NCBI GenBank assembly: GCA_012927625.1
Contig: JABBOV010000022.1
Coordinates: forward strand, 248,001 to 312,000
DNA: 64,000 nt
From: Glaciimonas sp.
Lineage (GTDB): Bacteria > Pseudomonadota > Gammaproteobacteria > Burkholderiales > Burkholderiaceae_D
Direction of reading: 5' to 3'
Notes under the pieces: model-generated
The model's input: only the letters and a program-made list of their open reading frames with translations
Told to the model about the DNA's origin: nothing
Databases searched by the model: none
Part shown: positions 9,113 through 18,361 of the stretch, piece after piece
How the letters are laid out: each line of letters starts with the position of its first letter
Position numbering within the stretch: the first letter of the stretch is position 1
Translations under genes and position numbers: made by a program

Positions 9113-9712
9113 ATGATGACAAACCAACGCATTCTCGACCACTTCCGCGAAAGCGCCGAACTCAAGATGCAGGCCGCATCCCAGTTGGCCGAGCCGATTG
9201 CACAAGCTATCGAGCTGATGTTCATGGCGCTGTCCAACGGCAACAAGATTCTGGCCTGCGGCAATGGAGGCTCGGCTGCCGATTGCCAGCATTTCGCGGC
9301 CGAGCTAGTGGGCCGTTTCGAGCGCGAACGCTTGCCCTTGCCGGCGCTGGCGCTGACTACCGATAGCTCGATTTTGACTGCGGTGGGGAACGATTATGGT
9401 TATCGCGACATCTACTCCAAGCAAGTGCAGGCTTTCGGGCAATCCGGCGATGTCCTGCTGGCAATATCCACCTCGGGCAATTCAGCCAATGTGATAGCCG
9501 CAATCGAAGCCGCAATGGAGCGCGACATGCGCATAGTGGCATTGACCGGCAACGACGGCGGCGCCATCGGCCGGCAGATCGGCCATGCGGATGTGCATAT
9601 TTGCGTGCCGCATGAGCGCACCGCGCGGATTCAGGAAGTCCATTTGTTGACGGTTCATTGTTTGTGCGACGGTATCGATGTCGCACTATTTGGGGGGGAT
9701 GGTAATGATTGA
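9113..9712 (+). CDS. gmhA: SIS-domain protein, phosphoheptose isomerase / DiaA family
   Basis: A 199-residue single SIS-domain protein. By neighbourhood it corresponds to E. coli DiaA (yraO), which binds DnaA. By sequence it keeps two residues that GmhA uses in catalysis and E. coli DiaA lacks: Glu in [10 protein letters not shown] and His in [11 protein letters not shown]. The SIS signatures [16 protein letters not shown] and [12 protein letters not shown] are clear. Substrate sedoheptulose-7-phosphate is therefore possible, as is a DnaA-binding role. The sequence alone does not decide. The stop codon overlaps the start of the dolP homologue, showing coupling. Confidence 0.88.
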   Translation: MMTNQRILDHFRESAELKMQAASQLAEPIAQAIELMFMALSNGNKILACGNGGSAADCQHFAAELVGRFERERLPLPALALTTDSSILTAVGNDYGYRDIYSKQVQAFGQSGDVLLAISTSGNSANVIAAIEAAMERDMRIVALTGNDGGAIGRQIGHADVHICVPHERTARIQEVHLLTVHCLCDGIDVALFGGDGND

Positions 9713-10376
9713 GCAACAAAAGAATTTGCAATCGTGTTGGCAGCAACGCTGGCAGCTAGCCAGGCGTCCGTTGGCCGCAGTCGTATTGTGTACTAGCATA
9801 CTGGTCAGCTTGCAGGGCTGTGTCGGGATAATGGTCGGAGGCGCGGTGGTGGGGACGCTGGCGGCAACCGACCGTCGTACGCTCGGTGCACAAACGGAAG
9901 ACAAGGCTATCGTCGTCAAAGGCGAACTACGCATTCCTAATCTGGTGGGCGATGCCGGGCACGTCAATGTGACCAGCTTCAATCGCCGGGTGCTGCTCAC
10001 CGGGGAAGTGCGTGACGTGCAAATGAAAGCTGCAGTCGAACGCGAAGCACAAGAGATCGAAGGTGCCAAAGCGGTGGTCAATGAACTGGAAATCGCCGGC
10101 CTATCGAGTTTTACGTCCCGTGCCAACGACACCCTGATCACCGGCAAAATCAAGGCGTCATTTGTCGACGCCAAGGATATGTATGCCAATTCGGTCAAAG
10201 TAGTGACCGAGCGCGGTAACGTGTATCTGATGGGACGCGTTACCCAGCGCGAAGGCGAACTTGCCGGTAGTATTGCCGGCGGCGTGGCCGGCGTACAAAA
10301 AGTGGTTAAGATATTTGACTACATTTCGGAAGGCGAGTTGCGTTCGTTATCGAATGAGCCGGAACCTGCACATTAA
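9705..10376 (+). CDS. dolP: BON-domain outer-membrane lipoprotein (DolP/YraP type)
   Basis: A 223-residue lipoprotein with two BON domains ([26 protein letters not shown] and [16 protein letters not shown]). In E. coli DolP binds anionic lipids at the division site and protects envelope integrity. The ATG at 9705 follows a GGGGGGAT run and overlaps the upstream stop. The signal ends in VSLQGC (Cys39 counting from this start), with an unusually long N-terminal region before the hydrophobic part. Cys is followed by [20 protein letters not shown] as in family members. Last gene of the cluster. Confidence 0.92.
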   Translation: MIEQQKNLQSCWQQRWQLARRPLAAVVLCTSILVSLQGCVGIMVGGAVVGTLAATDRRTLGAQTEDKAIVVKGELRIPNLVGDAGHVNVTSFNRRVLLTGEVRDVQMKAAVEREAQEIEGAKAVVNELEIAGLSSFTSRANDTLITGKIKASFVDAKDMYANSVKVVTERGNVYLMGRVTQREGELAGSIAGGVAGVQKVVKIFDYISEGELRSLSNEPEPAH

Positions 10377-10479
10377 ACATTAGCCCCGGTTGACAACGGC
10401 GGCGTGTGCCTGCGCCGCAGAGCCCTCATAATGACGTCGCGCAATCACAAATTTACCAATAGTACTGGATAAATATCCC

Positions 10480-10995
10480 ATGGAATCCCCTAACAAAAAA
10501 CGACCTTGGCTCGGCGTGTTCGCCATCGCTGCCGTGCTGGCGATCGCGATTGCCAGCTATTTTTCGCTGGCCACTCGTAGTGCAGCGCCGCAGCTCACCT
10601 ATACCAGCCTCTCCGGGGAAAAAATAACTTCCCAGAGTTTGCGCGGCAAGGTGGTGATGGTCAATTTCTGGGCGACCTCATGCGTTACCTGCATCAAGGA
10701 AATGCCTGATATGGTCAAAACTTACAACAAGTTCCAGGGCAAGGGGCTGGAATTTATCGCCGTCGCGATGAGTTACGACCCGCCAAATTATGTGTTGAAC
10801 TACGCCAAAACTCGGAGCCTGCCGTTTAAAGTCGCGCTCGATGCCGATGGTGCGGCAGCCAAAGCGTTCGGCGACATCAAGTTGACCCCGACCACTTTTG
10901 TGATCGATAAAGAAGGCAATATCCTCAAGCGTTATGTCGGCGAACCCGACTTCGCTGAATTGCATCAGTTGTTGGGTAAAGCACTGGCGGCCTGA
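10480..10995 (+). CDS. TlpA/ResA-type membrane-anchored thioredoxin
   Basis: A 171-residue thiol-disulfide protein with one N-terminal membrane anchor (about residues 9-30) and a periplasmic thioredoxin fold. The active site is NFWATSCVTCIKEMP with Cys68 and Cys71; the CVTC dipeptide is less common than the CxPC of TlpA/ResA proteins. The cis-proline loop is LTPTTFVID. Such proteins reduce periplasmic disulfides, for example during cytochrome c or copper-centre assembly. The partner cannot be read here. It is a lone gene with its own terminator, convergent with dsbA. Confidence 0.88.
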   Translation: MESPNKKRPWLGVFAIAAVLAIAIASYFSLATRSAAPQLTYTSLSGEKITSQSLRGKVVMVNFWATSCVTCIKEMPDMVKTYNKFQGKGLEFIAVAMSYDPPNYVLNYAKTRSLPFKVALDADGAAAKAFGDIKLTPTTFVIDKEGNILKRYVGEPDFAELHQLLGKALAA

Positions 10996-11012
10996 GCTCT
11001 TGTATCGCATAC

Positions 11013-11038
11013 AAAAAAAGCGCCAGTGGCGCTTTTTT
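11013..11038 (+). terminator. Intrinsic terminator after the TlpA-type gene
   Basis: A-run, GCGCC, AGT loop, GGCGC, then a run of T: a compact symmetrical hairpin that can act in both directions. Confidence 0.9.
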
Positions 11039-11045
11039 GTTATTT

Positions 11046-11127
11046 CATAAATATATACAGACCCCTGTAATTTTTACTACCGCATAGAATATATGCGGTT
11101 TAATCGAGCATTTTTACTATACTCCAA
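11046..11127 (-). repeat. Dispersed intergenic repeat, copy 3
   Basis: On the minus strand: TTGGAGTAT, AAAAATGC, AAACCGCATATATT, AAAAATTACA and GTATATATTT. An extra internal inverted pair (ACCGCATA.TATGCGGT) sits at its core. It lies between the two terminators of the convergent TlpA-type and dsbA genes. Confidence 0.7.
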
Positions 11128-11204
11128 CTTTTTATGAGTAATCTCAACTGCTCAGTTCGTTATGTCGATGTGCGCAATGAGCCTGAATAGCAACAATGAA
11201 TAGC

Positions 11205-11243
11205 CAAAAAAATCCACCACTAGCAAGAGTGGCGGATTTTTTG
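11205..11243 (-). terminator. Intrinsic terminator of dsbA
   Basis: AAAAAATCCACCACT and AGTGGCGGATTTTTT flank a short loop just past the dsbA stop codon. The A/T tracts on both sides make it usable in both orientations. Confidence 0.85.
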
Positions 11244-11255
11244 GATTGGCAAGTT

Positions 11256-11972
11256 TTATTTCTTCTTCAGGGGTGCGGCGGCCATGGTTGGTTTGGCTGC
11301 TTCACCCAGTTCCCTGGCGGTTTTTGCCACTAAAAAATCCATTACTTTCAGCGCGGCGTCCTGCAACGCGGCTTCCGGCTGACTACCGCTCAAGCCGGCA
11401 CCCGCGATCGATGGCGAGGTAATATAGTGCCCGCCGACCGCAACAGTGGGTACGCCATCGATTTTATAGTCTGCCTGCAATTGGGTGGCGGTGCGCACTT
11501 TGGCTTGCACCCCGAAGGAATTGTACATGTCGACGAATTTCTTCTTGTCCACGCCCTGTTTGGCAATGAAGTCGGCAATCGATGCGTCCTTGTCAAGCGG
11601 TTGGCGCTCGACGTGGATTGCCCTGAATATTTTGGCGTTCAACTGCGATGCAAGACCGAGCGCGTCAAGCGCGTAATACAAGCGCTGTTGCGGCACGAAA
11701 GATTCATTGAAAGCGACCGGTACCTGCTTGAAAACGATATTGTCGCCCTGTCTTTTGACCCATTCCATCAGTGAAGGTTCGAATGCATTGCAATGCGGGC
11801 AGCTATACCAAAAAAATTCGGTAACTTCAACTTTCTTGCTGGAACTAGTTTGCTGCACTTTGTCCAGCGTACGGAAATCGACGCCGTTTTTCGGATTGTC
11901 AGGAGCGGCACTGACGGATACCGCCAGCAGGCTCAGACCAAGGACGGCAAATAGTTTAGGGAATAAACGCAT
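11256..11972 (-). CDS. dsbA: DsbA-type thiol:disulfide interchange protein
   Basis: A 238-residue secreted thiol oxidase. The ATG at 11972 follows AAGGAAA and gives a good signal peptide (KLFAVLGLSLLAVSVSA, cleavage near residue 22). The active site is FFWYSCPHC (Cys58, Cys61; CPHC is the DsbA type), with the cis-proline loop GVPTVAVGG and a helical insert between. It introduces disulfides into secreted proteins in the periplasm and would be reoxidised by DsbB. The gene lies directly downstream of a SPOR protein on the same strand with 20 bp between them, so the two are probably co-transcribed. Confidence 0.95.
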   Translation of the reverse strand: MRLFPKLFAVLGLSLLAVSVSAAPDNPKNGVDFRTLDKVQQTSSSKKVEVTEFFWYSCPHCNAFEPSLMEWVKRQGDNIVFKQVPVAFNESFVPQQRLYYALDALGLASQLNAKIFRAIHVERQPLDKDASIADFIAKQGVDKKKFVDMYNSFGVQAKVRTATQLQADYKIDGVPTVAVGGHYITSPSIAGAGLSGSQPEAALQDAALKVMDFLVAKTARELGEAAKPTMAAAPLKKK

Positions 11973-11991
11973 ACGACTTTCCTTTTCTGAT

Positions 11992-12642
11992 TTATTTGGG
12001 GCTACGTACGACAGCAACGTCGATGCCGCTTTGTGACAGTTTTTCGCGGGTACCGTTCATTATTTCGATCTGACTAAACGGGCCGACGCGCACCCGATAC
12101 AGCGTACCGCTATCGGACAGGCGCTCAGTCACGCGCGCCTCGAACCCTAGCAGTGCCAGCTTGGCCTTGGCATTGTCGGCATCGGCCTGCTCGCGAAACG
12201 CACCGGCCTGCAGATAATAAATGTATTTCTCTGCGCTGGCATCGGGTTTGGTCGCGCTGGGCTTTTCCGCCGTTGATTTTTCGACCAGCGGCGCCTTGGA
12301 TTCGACTGCTGGTTTGACGGTTGTCGGCGGCTTTGATTCTGGCAGTATCGCTGGCACGTCTTCGGCCGCCGGTTTGGTAAAATCTCGTGCGGCCTCCTTG
12401 GCTGCGTCCTTGTTACCGTACAACGGCTTGTTGGGATCAGCCAGGATTGCGCCGCTACTGTCCTCGACGGCCCTTGGCTGGGCACCCTTGTTGGTGAAGG
12501 GCAAGCCGGTTTTAGTGATGCTTAGTGCGACCACCAGCGCGATCCCCAAGCCGATGATCAAACCGATGACCAGTCCTAGTAAAGTACCGCCTTGCTGGCC
12601 TGAGTTGCGTACAGTGCTGCTGTTTTTTTGATGGGTTGCCAT
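11992..12642 (-). CDS. SPOR-domain membrane protein (FtsN/DedD-like)
   Basis: A 216-residue protein: short cytoplasmic N-terminus, one membrane helix (about 18-42, Gly/Leu/Ile-rich), a Pro/Ala/Lys/Glu-rich periplasmic linker, and a C-terminal SPOR domain (YYLQAGAFREQADADNAKAK..TLYRVRVGPF). This is the architecture of FtsN and DedD, which bind denuded septal peptidoglycan. The short essential FtsN helix cannot be identified by eye. It lies directly after argS, the usual place for an FtsN-like gene in Burkholderiales, and precedes dsbA. Confidence 0.88.
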   Translation of the reverse strand: MATHQKNSSTVRNSGQQGGTLLGLVIGLIIGLGIALVVALSITKTGLPFTNKGAQPRAVEDSSGAILADPNKPLYGNKDAAKEAARDFTKPAAEDVPAILPESKPPTTVKPAVESKAPLVEKSTAEKPSATKPDASAEKYIYYLQAGAFREQADADNAKAKLALLGFEARVTERLSDSGTLYRVRVGPFSQIEIMNGTREKLSQSGIDVAVVRSPK

Positions 12643-12670
12643 ACTTTTCCAATTACATCGATCAAATTGA

Positions 12671-14392
12671 TTACATTTTTTCTGGAGCCGAGACGCCGAT
12701 CAGCGCCAAACCATTTCGCAACACTTGCCGCGTGGCGCATACCAGGGCCAGTCGCGCCATTTTCAGCGGCACATCATCGACCAGCACTCGTTCCGCATTG
12801 TAATAACTGTGCAATTCACCGGCCAAATCACGTAGGTAAAACGCGACTTGGTGCGGGCCGAGTTCTTCCAGTGCATGTTCCAGCGCCTCTGGATATTCGG
12901 CCAATTTGGCCAGCAAAGACGCTTCCCGCGGGGCCGTCAAAGGTAACAGGTCTACGCCAATCAAGGTGGTCGCATCGCCGCCCCACAGCTCCAGCATGCG
13001 GCATATCCGTGCATGCGCATATTGGACATAATACACAGGATTTTCGTCCGATTGAGCCAGCGCGACATCGACATCGAACACGAATTCGGTATCGGCCTTG
13101 CGCGAAATCAGGAAGAATCGCACCGCATCGCGGCCGCGCGTGAGATCGCCGGCATTGTGCTCGCCGGCCGACCATTCGATCAGGTCGCGCACCGTCACAT
13201 AGGAGCCGGCGCGTTTGGAGATTTTCACCTCTTCGCCGTTCTTCATCACGGTCACCATTTTGTGCAATACGTAATCCGGGTAGCCCTTCGGAACCCCCAT
13301 ATTGACTGCTTGCAGACCGGCGCGCACACGGGCGATAGTGCCGTGGTGGTCGGAGCCTTGGACGTTGATCGCCTTGGTAAAGCCGCGCTGCCATTTGGCA
13401 ATGTGATAAGCGACGTCCGGCACGAAGTAGGTGTAGGTGCCATCGGATTTTTGCATCACGCGATCCTTGTCGTCGCCGTAGTCGGTGGTGCGCAGCCATA
13501 GCGCGCCATCTTGTTCATAGGTCTTGCCAGCTTTGATTAGCGTATCGACCGTGGCGGCGACTTTGCCGTCGCTGTACAGCGACGATTCGAGATAGTAATG
13601 ATCGAATTTGACGCCAAAAGCCAGCAAGTCCAGGTCTTGTTCACGCCGTAAGTAAGCCACCGCAAACTGACGGATCGAGTCGATATCGTCAACCGCGCCG
13701 CTGGCCGATGTCTCTGCGCCGTCGCTGGCGGTAACGGTTTTGCCGGCCAGGAAATCCTGCGCAATCTCAGTAATATAATCGCCGTTGTAAGCTGATGCCG
13801 GCCAGGCGTCGTCAAGCGGCGTCAAGCCCCGGGCCCGGGCTTGCACCGATAGCGCCAGGTTGCCGATCTGGACTCCGGCATCGTTGTAATAAAATTCGCG
13901 CGTAACAGCGTAACCTTGCGCGTCTAGCAGCGCTGCCAGCGCATCGCCCAGCGCGCCCTGACGACCGTGACCGACATGCAAGGGACCGGTCGGATTGGCG
14001 GAGACGAACTCGACCATCACCTTCCGGCCGGCGCCGACCATGCTTTTGCCGTACTCCGTGCCTTCCGTCAAGACGGTCGTGACTACCGCCTGCCGCGCCG
14101 CAGCCGACAGGCGCAGATTGATGAAGCCCGGCCCGGCTATCTCGGCGGCTTCGATCAAGTTCCCCTGCGCCGCTTGTTCCATTAGCGCGGCAATAATTGT
14201 TTGCGCTAACTCACGCGGGTTTTTCTTCAAATGTTTGGACAATTGCATGGCGATATTGCACGCCACATCGCCATGTGCCGGATCGCGCGGGCGCTCCAGC
14301 GTGACATTTGCCTGCACTTCTGTACCGGCCAGCAAGGGTGCCAGCGCCGTATTAAAAAGGTCGAGAATTTGTTGTTTTTGTTGGGTAAGCAT
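12671..14392 (-). CDS. argS: Arginyl-tRNA synthetase
   Basis: Class I synthetase of 573 residues that charges tRNA-Arg. The HIGH-type motif is [15 protein letters not shown], and the KMSKS-type loop is replaced by KISKRAG as in many ArgRS proteins. The N-terminal Arg-tRNA-synt additional domain ([19 protein letters not shown]) and the C-terminal DALR anticodon-binding helix region ([21 protein letters not shown]) are complete. The ATG at 14392 is used; an in-frame TTG two codons earlier is unlikely. A tRNA-Arg(CCU) gene occurs elsewhere in the window. Confidence 0.97.
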   Translation of the reverse strand: MLTQQKQQILDLFNTALAPLLAGTEVQANVTLERPRDPAHGDVACNIAMQLSKHLKKNPRELAQTIIAALMEQAAQGNLIEAAEIAGPGFINLRLSAAARQAVVTTVLTEGTEYGKSMVGAGRKVMVEFVSANPTGPLHVGHGRQGALGDALAALLDAQGYAVTREFYYNDAGVQIGNLALSVQARARGLTPLDDAWPASAYNGDYITEIAQDFLAGKTVTASDGAETSASGAVDDIDSIRQFAVAYLRREQDLDLLAFGVKFDHYYLESSLYSDGKVAATVDTLIKAGKTYEQDGALWLRTTDYGDDKDRVMQKSDGTYTYFVPDVAYHIAKWQRGFTKAINVQGSDHHGTIARVRAGLQAVNMGVPKGYPDYVLHKMVTVMKNGEEVKISKRAGSYVTVRDLIEWSAGEHNAGDLTRGRDAVRFFLISRKADTEFVFDVDVALAQSDENPVYYVQYAHARICRMLELWGGDATTLIGVDLLPLTAPREASLLAKLAEYPEALEHALEELGPHQVAFYLRDLAGELHSYYNAERVLVDDVPLKMARLALVCATRQVLRNGLALIGVSAPEKM

Positions 14393-14635
14393 GGGCAAAT
14401 AGGGCGCAACGGCGTGGCCGCCCGCGATAAATTAATCGATGGGCACAATTATACTGGCATGTACTTGGCCTGTACTCGGTGTGTACTGCTGCCGCCTGGC
14501 CCACAGCAATGTAGACGTGGCGCGAACGCATCTTTGTGCACTTGGCCGGAGGCAACAGTTGATTGCTTCCAGCGCCAAAATGCCGCATATTCGGCTGTGG
14601 CTGTTTGCAATGCCATTACTTTCCTTGGAGTGTTG

Positions 14636-15025
14636 ATGCTTGATTATTATTTCCCTGCTGCACTGGTGCCTGAAATCATCAGCGGGCGCAAGAACCGGGT
14701 CGTAACGGCGCTACCCGCCAGCGGTCTGCCTCCGCCGGTTGGCAGTCGGGTGCACTTGTATTCCGGCAGCGGTAAAAAAGATCGGGTGCTCATCGCACAA
14801 GGCCGCATCTGCGCAGTGCGACCGGTATTGCTGTGGGGCGACCTGATGGCAGTTGATGGGCGCGACTTGTCGGCTACAGAAGCGCAAGCCTTTGCGCTGG
14901 CAGAAGGGTATGTATCCTTTGAACAACTTAAGGCGTGGTGCCAACAGCGCCATGCACTGCCTTTTTCCGGCTATCTGGCGCAGTGGGAAGCGCACCCGAT
15001 CCCGATCCAGTCCCCACTTTTTTAA
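14636..15025 (+). CDS. Small ASCH/PUA-like protein of unknown function
   Basis: A 129-residue soluble protein. The start is set at the ATG preceded by TTGGAG; the open frame runs further upstream, but that part looks non-coding and opposes argS. The middle segment (GRKNRVVTALPASG, GSRVHLYSGSGKKDRVLIAQ, GRICAVRPVLLWGDLMAVDG) has the 'large basic turn, beta-barrel' look of ASCH/PUA-like RNA-binding domains. The family is uncertain. It is divergent from argS with about 240 bp between, where I see no clear promoter. Confidence 0.62.
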   Translation: MLDYYFPAALVPEIISGRKNRVVTALPASGLPPPVGSRVHLYSGSGKKDRVLIAQGRICAVRPVLLWGDLMAVDGRDLSATEAQAFALAEGYVSFEQLKAWCQQRHALPFSGYLAQWEAHPIPIQSPLF

Positions 15026-15091
15026 GTCCCGCAAATAGTCTGATACAGATCAGGGTTGCAAACAGCATAAGCGCCGTGTCTGGTTTGGCTA

Positions 15092-15100
15092 TGCTAGTAT
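15092..15100 (+). promoter_or_regulatory. Candidate extended -10 promoter for the 61-residue gene
   Basis: TGCTAGTAT fits an extended -10 (TGn plus TAGTAT); no -35 is visible at the normal distance. The implied leader of about 155 nt contains two small hairpins (CTTGC..GCAAG at 15115-15130 and GAACC..GGTTC at 15138-15153). Confidence 0.3.
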
Positions 15101-15259
15101 CAAACCGTTAGTTCCTTGCGCAATTGCAAGCTTGTCTGAACCGGAATAGGTTCATTAAAAATGGTTTTTGCCGCGCACTAACGACATGCATCGACGGCAT
15201 TGGCCGCCAGGTTTATTGCTGAAAGTTCAGATTTATTGTTGAAGACGGAGGGTATTGCT

Positions 15260-15445
15260 GTGGACCGTATCATTAAAAACAATTACACCAGCACGGCGCA
15301 GTTGAAGGAATTGATGACTGCACCGCCGATGACTGCAGAGCAACACACCAAACTGATGCGCAAACGGATTGCGCATCGCAGGATGATCGAGGATGCCAAA
15401 GAAAGCCATCTGCAAAACAGCGCGGACTGGGAAATTTCCGATTAA
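15260..15445 (+). CDS. Small hypothetical protein, 61 residues
   Basis: The GTG at 15260 follows GGAGG with good spacing, giving a 61-residue basic helical protein (RIIKNNYTSTAQLKELM, HTKLMRKRIAHRRMIEDAKE). No signal peptide or known motif is visible. The open frame extends upstream without a convincing ribosome site. It is convergent with rep. The function is unknown. It is probably real because of the strong Shine-Dalgarno and a composition typical of coding sequence, but homology was not tested. Confidence 0.5.
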   Translation: MDRIIKNNYTSTAQLKELMTAPPMTAEQHTKLMRKRIAHRRMIEDAKESHLQNSADWEISD

Positions 15446-15482
15446 GGCATGAGTGCCAACAGTTGCTTTGGAAAATAGGGTA

Positions 15483-15564
15483 ATAGGTATATACCGGGAT
15501 ATAGTATAAATTTTTCATCCTTGTTACATTGCGAAGGATATGATATTTATTCACATACTCCGTT
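15483..15564 (-). repeat. Dispersed intergenic repeat, copy 4
   Basis: On the minus strand: ACGGAGTATG, AATAAATATCAT, CCTTCGCAATG (core, diverged), AAAAATTTATA and ACTATAT. It lies between the 61-residue gene and the convergent rep gene. Confidence 0.6.
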
Positions 15565-15587
15565 AAAAACAAGAGAAAATCGGACTG

Positions 15588-17648
15588 TTATTCCGCTGAT
15601 CCGGCCCTGGGCTTGGCTAGCAATGCTTTCAAATTCGCCAGCCGGTTCTGCGGCGTGATGATTTCATCCTCAGTCGGTACGGCATCGCCTTCATCTAGCT
15701 TCATTTCCTGGATGAAGCGCGAGATGTCGCAGTGCACGCTTTCGCGCGCGCGCATGCGCTTTTTGCACCAGCTGACATGCAAAGTGCGCTGGGCACGGGT
15801 GATGCCGACGTACATTAAGCGGCGCTCTTCTTCAATACGGGCGCTCAGGATTTCTACCGGCACTTCGCCATCGTCACCATTGCCTTTGTGGGGCAAAATA
15901 CCTTCTTCCACACCGACTAGAAACACGTGCGGAAACTCCAACCCTTTGGATGCGTGCAGCGTCGACATGCGCACCGCATCAGGTTCTTCATCACGGCCTT
16001 CCAACATCGTCATCAGCGCCACCATCTGGGTCAGATCGAGCAAACTTTTTTCTGCAGCATTGCCGTCGCCGTTTTTACCCTTGCCGCTACTTTTTTCTTT
16101 CAGCCAAGTGGTGAAGTCGAGTGTGTTTTGCCATTTGCTCTGGGCTTGGCGGTCGTCGAAGCTATCGTACAGGTAGGCTTCGTAATTGATTTCTTTCATC
16201 ATGTCGTCCAGCAGTTCGGCGGCGTGCCCTTCCCGGTGCGCGTGCATTTCGAGCTGGTTGATGAAAGTGCAAAATTGGCGCAGCGGATGCAGTTGACGGT
16301 CAGCCAATTGCGCCTCGATGCCGCCCTTGAAAACCGCTTCAAACAGCGAACATTGCCACTGTCCGGCGACTTTGCCGAGCGTTTCCAGCGTCGATTGGCC
16401 AACCCCACGCTTGGGTGTGGTGACCGCGCGGATGAAGGCCGGATCGTCGTCCTGGTTGGCGACCAGGCGCAAATAACTGACGATATCCTTGATTTCAGCC
16501 TTGTCGAAAAAACTCTGGCCGCCCGAGATCGTGTAGGGAATGCGTTCCTTGCGCAAAGCCTGCTCGATTACCCGCGCCTGATGATTGCCGCGGTACAGAA
16601 TCGCGTAATCGGAATACTGGGTGCGGCGCTCGAATCGATGAGCCGACAGCATGATGGCGATTTGCTCGGCTTCCTGCTCGTTGTCCTGCATGCCGAGCAC
16701 TTTGATCGGCTCACCCAGGCCGTGTTCCGACCAGAGTTCTTTCTCAAACAGCTTGGGATTGTTGGAAATCACTGCATTGGCTGCTTGCAGAATGCGAGTA
16801 GTGGAGCGGTAATTTTGTTCCAGCTTGATGATCTTCAGGTCGGGGAAATCGACTTGCAAGGTTTTCAGGTTTTCTACCGTGGCGCCGCGCCATGCATAAA
16901 TCGCCTGATCGTCGTCGCCCACCGCGGTAAACAACGGCTTTTTTCCAGGCCCGGACACCAGCAGCTTGACCAGCTCGTACTGGCAGGTATTGGTGTCCTG
17001 GTATTCGTCAACTAGCAGGTAACGCAGGCGGCGCTGCCATTTGTCGCGCACCGCGTCGTCAGTGCGAAACAGCTCAACCGGCAAGCGGATCAGGTCATCG
17101 AAATCGACCGCCTGATAGGCCGACAATGTGGCTACGTAATTGCGGTAAATGCGGGCGGCTTGCGCTTCGTCTTCATTACTGGCCTGGTTCAGCGCAGCGT
17201 CGGGATCGATCAGACTGTTTTTCCACAGCGACATTGCGCTCTGGATGCGACGGATCAATTGCTTGTCGGTGGTGATCGCTAAATCCTGCACCAGCGAAAA
17301 GCAGTCGTCGCTGTCCATGATCGAAAAACGGTCTTTCAGTCCGAGCGACTTGGCTTCCTGGCGCAAAATTTTCACGCCCAGCGAATGAAAAGTAGACACC
17401 GTCAACTGCTTGGCCTGGCGTGGTTCCTTCAGCAGTTTGGCGATGCGTTCCTGCATTTCCAGCGCCGCCTTGTTGGTAAAAGTCAGCGCAGCGACGTTTT
17501 TGGCTTCATAGCCGCAGTGTTCAATCAGATAGGCAATTTTTTGCGTGATCACGCGGGTCTTGCCGGAGCCGGCGCCAGCCAGCACCAGACAGGGGCCTTC
17601 CATGTAATGGACAGCAGCGCGTTGCGGGGTATTCAGACCGTGGGACAT
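15588..17648 (-). CDS. rep: ATP-dependent DNA helicase Rep
   Basis: Superfamily 1A helicase of 686 residues, 3'-5' polarity, which clears proteins ahead of the replication fork and helps restart. Motif I is GAGSGKT (25-31), Ia ALTFTNKAA, II LVDEYQDTN, III VGDDDQAIYAWRGA, IV EQNYRSTTRIL, V MSTLHASKGLEFPHVFLVG, VI LMYVGITRAQ. The 2B region and QNYRST context resemble Rep more than UvrD (KLEQNYRSTTRIL, AILYRGNHQARVIE). The C-terminus has a LANLKALLAKPR segment like that of Rep. A possible -10 (TACAAT, minus strand 17687-17682) lies about 35 bp upstream of the start codon, inside the end of the broken regulator. Confidence 0.94.
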   Translation of the reverse strand: MSHGLNTPQRAAVHYMEGPCLVLAGAGSGKTRVITQKIAYLIEHCGYEAKNVAALTFTNKAALEMQERIAKLLKEPRQAKQLTVSTFHSLGVKILRQEAKSLGLKDRFSIMDSDDCFSLVQDLAITTDKQLIRRIQSAMSLWKNSLIDPDAALNQASNEDEAQAARIYRNYVATLSAYQAVDFDDLIRLPVELFRTDDAVRDKWQRRLRYLLVDEYQDTNTCQYELVKLLVSGPGKKPLFTAVGDDDQAIYAWRGATVENLKTLQVDFPDLKIIKLEQNYRSTTRILQAANAVISNNPKLFEKELWSEHGLGEPIKVLGMQDNEQEAEQIAIMLSAHRFERRTQYSDYAILYRGNHQARVIEQALRKERIPYTISGGQSFFDKAEIKDIVSYLRLVANQDDDPAFIRAVTTPKRGVGQSTLETLGKVAGQWQCSLFEAVFKGGIEAQLADRQLHPLRQFCTFINQLEMHAHREGHAAELLDDMMKEINYEAYLYDSFDDRQAQSKWQNTLDFTTWLKEKSSGKGKNGDGNAAEKSLLDLTQMVALMTMLEGRDEEPDAVRMSTLHASKGLEFPHVFLVGVEEGILPHKGNGDDGEVPVEILSARIEEERRLMYVGITRAQRTLHVSWCKKRMRARESVHCDISRFIQEMKLDEGDAVPTEDEIITPQNRLANLKALLAKPRAGSAE

Positions 17649-17679
17649 GGCAAGGCAGACTCAAGAACAACAAGGCGGA

Positions 17680-18183
17680 TCATTGTAGCAGCGTGCCGCA
17701 CACGCCGATTACGCGAATACCGGCAAAAACACTTTCAGCCAGATGCCGGCTGGCTGAAGGGAAATTGCTGTGCCATTGGTATTCAGCAATCTCATTTTCA
17801 ACTTGCAGTACCGATCGCCCCAGATCGTGGGCCAATCCTTCATAGCGCAGAGTTTGTTGGAATGCCTGCCCGAAGTCGCGGCAACTCAGCAAGATCAAAC
17901 CGTAGATGTGGTAGGTTCCCAGCTTCACTTTTCCCCCGACGTGCAAGCCAAAGTGCGGATCGTCAGCCAACCGCGCACCAACATCCAGCAAACGTACATA
18001 ATTTTCTGCGTTGAGCAATTCCGGCAATGGCGACAAGTAATTTTCAGCCAGTCCGGCGGCTTCGGCGAGCGCGCGCGCTGTGACGCCGCGCTCTGCCGCA
18101 ACATCGAGCAGCGGCTGCAAATACGCCCCAGCTACCCGTCTGCTGGATCGGCTAGCCGCAGCAGCAGAAGAAGAAATTGGCAT
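17680..18183 (-). pseudogene. Truncated AraC-family regulator (ligand-binding half only)
   Basis: About 167 residues match the N-terminal Arabinose_bd-type domain of AraC/OruR regulators: YLQPLLDVAAERGVTARALA, YVRLLDVGARLADDPHFGLH, GTYHIYGLILLSCRDFGQAF, TLRYEGLAHDLGRSVLQVE. Full proteins are near 330-350 residues with two helix-turn-helix motifs at the C-terminus. Here the frame stops 31 bp before the rep start, and no HTH sequence remains in any frame. It is therefore a 3'-truncated gene. If expressed, it could only oligomerise or bind ligand. The exact start is uncertain (ATG at 18183 has no strong Shine-Dalgarno). Confidence 0.75.
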
Positions 18184-18361
18184 GAGGGAACAAATCAATT
18201 GTCATGAAAGCGCAATACGTCATTGAAGTGGTTGGTTAAGCTTGTTGCGACAGTCGCGTGTCCGTTTATTCTGCTGCACGGCGCACGGTTGGAATGTCGG
18301 TGTTAAAGCTAAGTTTTTGCTCGTTTACGGCTCCTGCCCTAGACTACTGACTTCTGTGTAA

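Noticed and set aside
14231-14635. N-terminal extension of the ASCH-like gene
   Set aside because: The in-frame extension runs through argS antisense and spacer. A TTGGAG Shine-Dalgarno sets the start at 14636.
15927-17015. 362-codon frame antisense to rep
   Set aside because: Long antisense frames are expected opposite GC-rich genes. Rep is complete with all motifs, and the antisense product has no domain sense.
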